The position numbers and the translations under genes are program-made. Positions 9,820-11,836 of a stretch of DNA of 11,836 bases are shown here, one piece after another. The stretch is taken from the NCBI GenBank assembly GCA_016098155.1, contig JAAAJB010000802.1, forward strand, positions 1 to 11,836. The letters are read 5' to 3'. Position 1 is the stretch's first letter. Every line of letters starts with the position of its first letter. The notes beneath the pieces are model-generated. The model was not told the origin of the DNA and searched no databases. It worked only from the letters and a program-made list of their open reading frames with translations. Source of the stretch: Actinomortierella ambigua (Eukaryota > Mortierellomycota > Mortierellomycetes > Mortierellales > Mortierellaceae).

Positions 9820-10119
9820 ATCCTTGCTAATGAAGATTATGTGGACTTGAGTGGCGCTGTCCGGCTTGTCATCCATAGATATGCATACCAGATCTTTGAA
9901 AGGGAAAATCTACTCAAAGCTAGGGGCGAGAGAGAAACAAATGACCAGGTATGATAGTCAAATGCTTGTTTTGCAGCCATCATGCCATTGTTTCCTTTAT
10001 TTTCCAATGATCCTCCGAAGCCCAAGCGTACCAAAGGCAGACCACCAGGCAGAAAGTGCGTAGAGAGGCAAGCTTGTGAAGATGTTTCCCGTATGCTGTA
10101 CAGCAAAGAAGACGGGTAG
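9820..10119 (+). pseudogene. Gene or transposon fragment ending in an AT-hook-like motif
   Basis: An open stretch at 9820-9948 reads as plausible protein (SGAVRLVIHRYAYQIFEREN, then LLKARGERE) and meets a good donor, CAG|GTATGA, at 9949. A 72-base intron to an AG at 10019-10020 keeps the frame and removes TGA and TAG. It continues through KRTKGRPPGRK, which has the GRP core of AT-hook DNA-binding motifs, and ends at TAG 10117-10119. No in-frame ATG exists and the secreted-protein gene ends just upstream, so the 5' part is missing. I cannot name the family. A transposase tail or a chromatin-type protein remnant are both possible. Confidence 0.4.
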
Positions 10120-10147
10120 GGAGCTGTCCCCTCCGTCTCCCTAAAAA

Positions 10148-10372
10148 ATGGCCATTTGTGTGGCATTCATTTTGTTTCTTTGTGGGCGAAGGAGAGACCA
10201 TATGGAGTGGGGAGTCAGCGCCCGATCGCTCTTTGCGCATCTCAACCTAGGAACAAAGGCTGACGGACAATTAAAAGGCCATGTGGCCAATCCTTTTGAG
10301 GAATGCATTCAAGACCTATTGTCGTTGTTTGCACCCGACAAACTGGGCCTAGATCGAGAGCATCAAGTTTAA
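10148..10372 (+). pseudogene. Possible coding remnant upstream of the NTPase pseudogene
   Basis: A 74-codon open frame ends at TAA 10370-10372. Its second half (SLFAHLNLGTKADGQ, then NPFEECIQDLLSLFAPDKLG) has the composition of real protein, while its first half looks like non-coding sequence. It lies in the same orientation just before the P-loop remnant and could be its decayed N-terminal exon. There is no recognised domain and no clear splice donor after it. Confidence 0.3.
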
Positions 10373-10460
10373 AGTTTCACTTCACCGCACCTACTCGTGC
10401 TCCACAACGTATGAGCTGCCTTTCTTTGCACTTGGTTCCCTCTTCCTCGTCTTCATCTTC

Positions 10461-10472
10461 TTTTTTTTTTTT
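10461..10472 (+). repeat. T12 homopolymer
   Basis: Twelve consecutive T within a C/T-rich stretch that leads into the 13-bp tandem repeat. The surrounding 10373-10510 shows no gene. Confidence 0.9.
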
Positions 10473-10510
10473 ACCTCTTTCTCACATCAACTATTTGATC
10501 TTCAGCGCAT

Positions 10511-10580
10511 TCACCCTCTCTCCTCACCCTCTCTCCTCACCCTCTCTCCTCACCCTCTCTCCTCACCCTCTCTCCTCACC
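10511..10580 (+). repeat. 13-bp tandem repeat (unit tcaccctctctcc), about 5.4 copies
   Basis: Five exact copies plus a partial sixth of a C/T-only unit, except for one A per unit. The unit is not a multiple of three, so it is not coding. It sits directly upstream of the P-loop remnant and may be an expanded intronic pyrimidine tract. Confidence 0.95.
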
Positions 10581-10619
10581 TTCCTCCCTCCGGTTATATT
10601 AAAACAGCGCTCCTGGTAA

Positions 10620-10912
10620 GAGCAAGACCACCTGCGTCTCTTTGGCGTCACCGGTAATGCACATTTTTCTACTCCATGTTATGAAGGGGGTGATGATTGA
10701 CTCTAAGTCACTGATCTTTTTTAACATCCTTTTTTTCATATCCATCACTAGGCTGTGGCGAAAACGCAGACAGCTGTGGATCTCCTCTCGAGGCCCTGGG
10801 CTTTACTTCAGCGTAGGCGCAGCGGATTATGGCTCAAGCGATATCGGGACACAGCGATGTTTAGTGTCACCAAGGACATCAAGGAGAACACAAATAGGAT
10901 ACGATGCCTTAG
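10620..10912 (+). pseudogene. Degraded P-loop NTPase (Crinkler-type effector NTPase family suspected)
   Basis: The strand reads DHLRLFGVTG up to a donor at 10654 (G|GTAATG). After an intron with its acceptor at 10750-10751 it resumes with a Cys-Gly, then KTQTAVDLLSRPW. Together these outline a Walker A loop (G-x-x-G-x-G-K-T) split by the intron. The reading frame is broken: an extra G at about 10760 falls inside the Walker A codons; the frame shifts again near 10797-10800 so that LYFSVGAADYGSSDI follows; and it shifts back near 10850-10870 to SVTKDIKENTNR. Each segment keeps family-like composition in a different frame, so this is a pseudogene or badly mis-sequenced. A further donor AG|GTACGG at 10913 links in frame to 11006. 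Family assignment is from remembered similarity and unverified. Confidence 0.55.
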
Positions 10913-11005
10913 GTACGGTCTTCTCTATTAACGGCTAATAACAACAAAAAGTGAAATGGACAATATTAATAACACTATGCGATGTTTATTCTTTGAATAA
11001 TATAG

Positions 11006-11816
11006 TTCATGGAGGCTTCCTCGGCAGTACTTACCGTTTCGGTTGCAAAACGAGGATACACACGCGCACGCATCGCTTGACGCCTTGATGTCCATGGTGT
11101 TCCCTGTATCCCATCGCCATGTTGAGTTACACTGGGCGAACAGGGCGTCCGTTGGTTCAAGGAATCGTCGAGGAGACCCCAACAAACCCGATGCGACAAT
11201 CCTCAAGGACACGTTTGAAGTCGGGTTTGTGGAGGTCAAACCGCCGCAAGAAGAGCGCCACGAGAAGGCCTTTCTGGAGGATCAGCGGGCGCTTGCTACT
11301 TTTGCTAAGGATGCCATTGACTATCACCTACGCCATGGCCGCCCCTTCAAGAGTATTCCATACCTCTAGGTCTTTGGTGAGTTGGATTGGCAAAATGCGA
11401 GCTTCCTGAAGGCCCCATCAACGATGGTTCTAATACGGTGCGTTGTGGTATTTGTTTGCGTTGCGCCATGCTATGATACTTTCAAAAGGATTTCAGCTGA
11501 TCCTTTACAAGCTCGAATTCATGTCTGGCCTTTACGTCTGGCAGCGTGTGGGAGTTGCATATCTCCCTCGTGACATGAATGACCACGGGGTCATTTCAGG
11601 GGCCATTAGCTTGATCCGAACTCTCAAGGTATTTTGGATATGCGACGTCCTCAAAATCTGGGTGCTCTAAGCAGTGTACCATCCTTTGACCATCGGTGTT
11701 CTTCCATATTATAGCACCTTATCAAGACCATCGAGACCAAGCCTTACATCCGCACCCCCCCCCCCCCCCCCCCACAACCCACTGAGAGATATTTGACCAA
11801 CATCGCCCACCCGTGA
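11006..11816 (+). pseudogene. 'EVKPP' domain protein with PD-(D/E)XK-like signature, interrupted by an in-frame TAG
   Basis: Exons 11006-11376, 11489-11628 and 11715-11816 join in one frame through introns GTGAGT...AAAAG and GTATTT...TATAG, ending at TGA 11814-11816. The frame reads NKPDATILKDTF, then GFVEVKPPQEER, giving D (codon 11190) -x13- E-V-K (11232-11240), the spacing of PD-(D/E)XK nuclease-fold active sites. It goes on with FLEDQRALATFAKDAIDYHLRHG, VFG joined to FQLILYKLEF, SGLYVW, and YLPRDMNDHG. A TAG at 11367-11369 interrupts just before VFG, where I expect a Gln (CAG to TAG is a single change). The last exon crosses a C19 run, so its tail frame is unreliable. It probably forms the C-terminal half of the NTPase pseudogene upstream. 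Function is not established. Confidence 0.6.
11755..11773 (+). repeat. C19 homopolymer within the last exon of the EVKPP pseudogene
   Basis: Nineteen consecutive C would encode a proline run. The reading frame of the remaining tail (TERYLTNIAHP, then TGA) depends on its exact length. Confidence 0.95.
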
Positions 11817-11819
11817 CTG

Positions 11820-11836
11820 GCCCCCCCGCCCCCCCC
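11820..11836 (+). repeat. C-rich tract at the window edge
   Basis: Two C runs separated by one G close the window. Together with C19 about 50 bases upstream they suggest either a C-rich repeat or an assembly boundary. Confidence 0.8.

Noticed and set aside
9837..10166. Minus-strand open frame of 109 codons
   Set aside because: The plus strand has the better protein signal (AT-hook segment, compatible intron), so this is probably its shadow.
10511..10580. CRISPR-like array
   Set aside because: Contiguous 13-bp units without spacers, in a fungal genome; a simple minisatellite.
10913..11005. Reading straight through to TAA codons at 10929 and 10998 as disabling mutations
   Set aside because: A 93-base GT-AG intron in frame removes both, so they are not counted as evidence of decay, though exonic homology here remains possible.
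10928..11239. Minus-strand open frame of 103 codons
   Set aside because: Opposite to the EVKPP exon, which has clear motif content on the plus strand.

Overview
The window looks like nuclear DNA of an early-diverging filamentous fungus. Genes are split by short GT-AG introns (about 70-300 bases, donors mostly GTAAGN or GTATGN), intergenic gaps are small, and the proteins are eukaryotic housekeeping factors. The decayed gene at the right end resembles a P-loop NTPase plus 'EVKPP' domain family that I associate with Mortierella-type (Mortierellomycota) genomes. That placement is inference; 'fungus' is firm.

Layout. (1) 4-3371, minus: a nine-exon importin-alpha-like gene with an IBB-like N-terminus and armadillo repeats, complete in the window at 637 aa. 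(2) 3372-3575: a compact divergent promoter. (3) 3576-5320, plus: a six-exon WD40 gene, orthologue of WDR82/Swd2, 398 aa. (4) 5321-5422: a tight convergent 3' junction. (5) 5423-8616, minus: a five-exon gene for the spliceosomal tri-snRNP protein PRPF6/Prp1/Prp6, 905 aa. (6) 8617-9301: intergenic, with a TATA-like element near its right end. (7) 9302-9745, plus: a two-exon gene for a 112-aa secreted protein with 12 cysteines in two successive C-C-CC-C-C (knottin-like) modules. (8) 9820-11836: a gene-poor, decayed region. It holds an AT-hook-bearing coding fragment, a possible coding remnant, a 13-bp tandem repeat, a frameshifted P-loop NTPase remnant, and a downstream domain with a D-x13-E-V-K signature interrupted by an in-frame TAG. 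It ends in poly-C tracts.

Functionally, the left 8.6 kb is a conserved cluster of nuclear-process genes (nuclear import, histone methylation or transcription termination, splicing); nothing suggests they form a pathway. The right 3 kb has accessory character: a lineage-specific secreted cysteine-rich protein beside a degenerate NTPase/nuclease-like (Crinkler-type) gene. All exon boundaries were set by hand from splice consensus, frame continuity and family similarity. No search was run.
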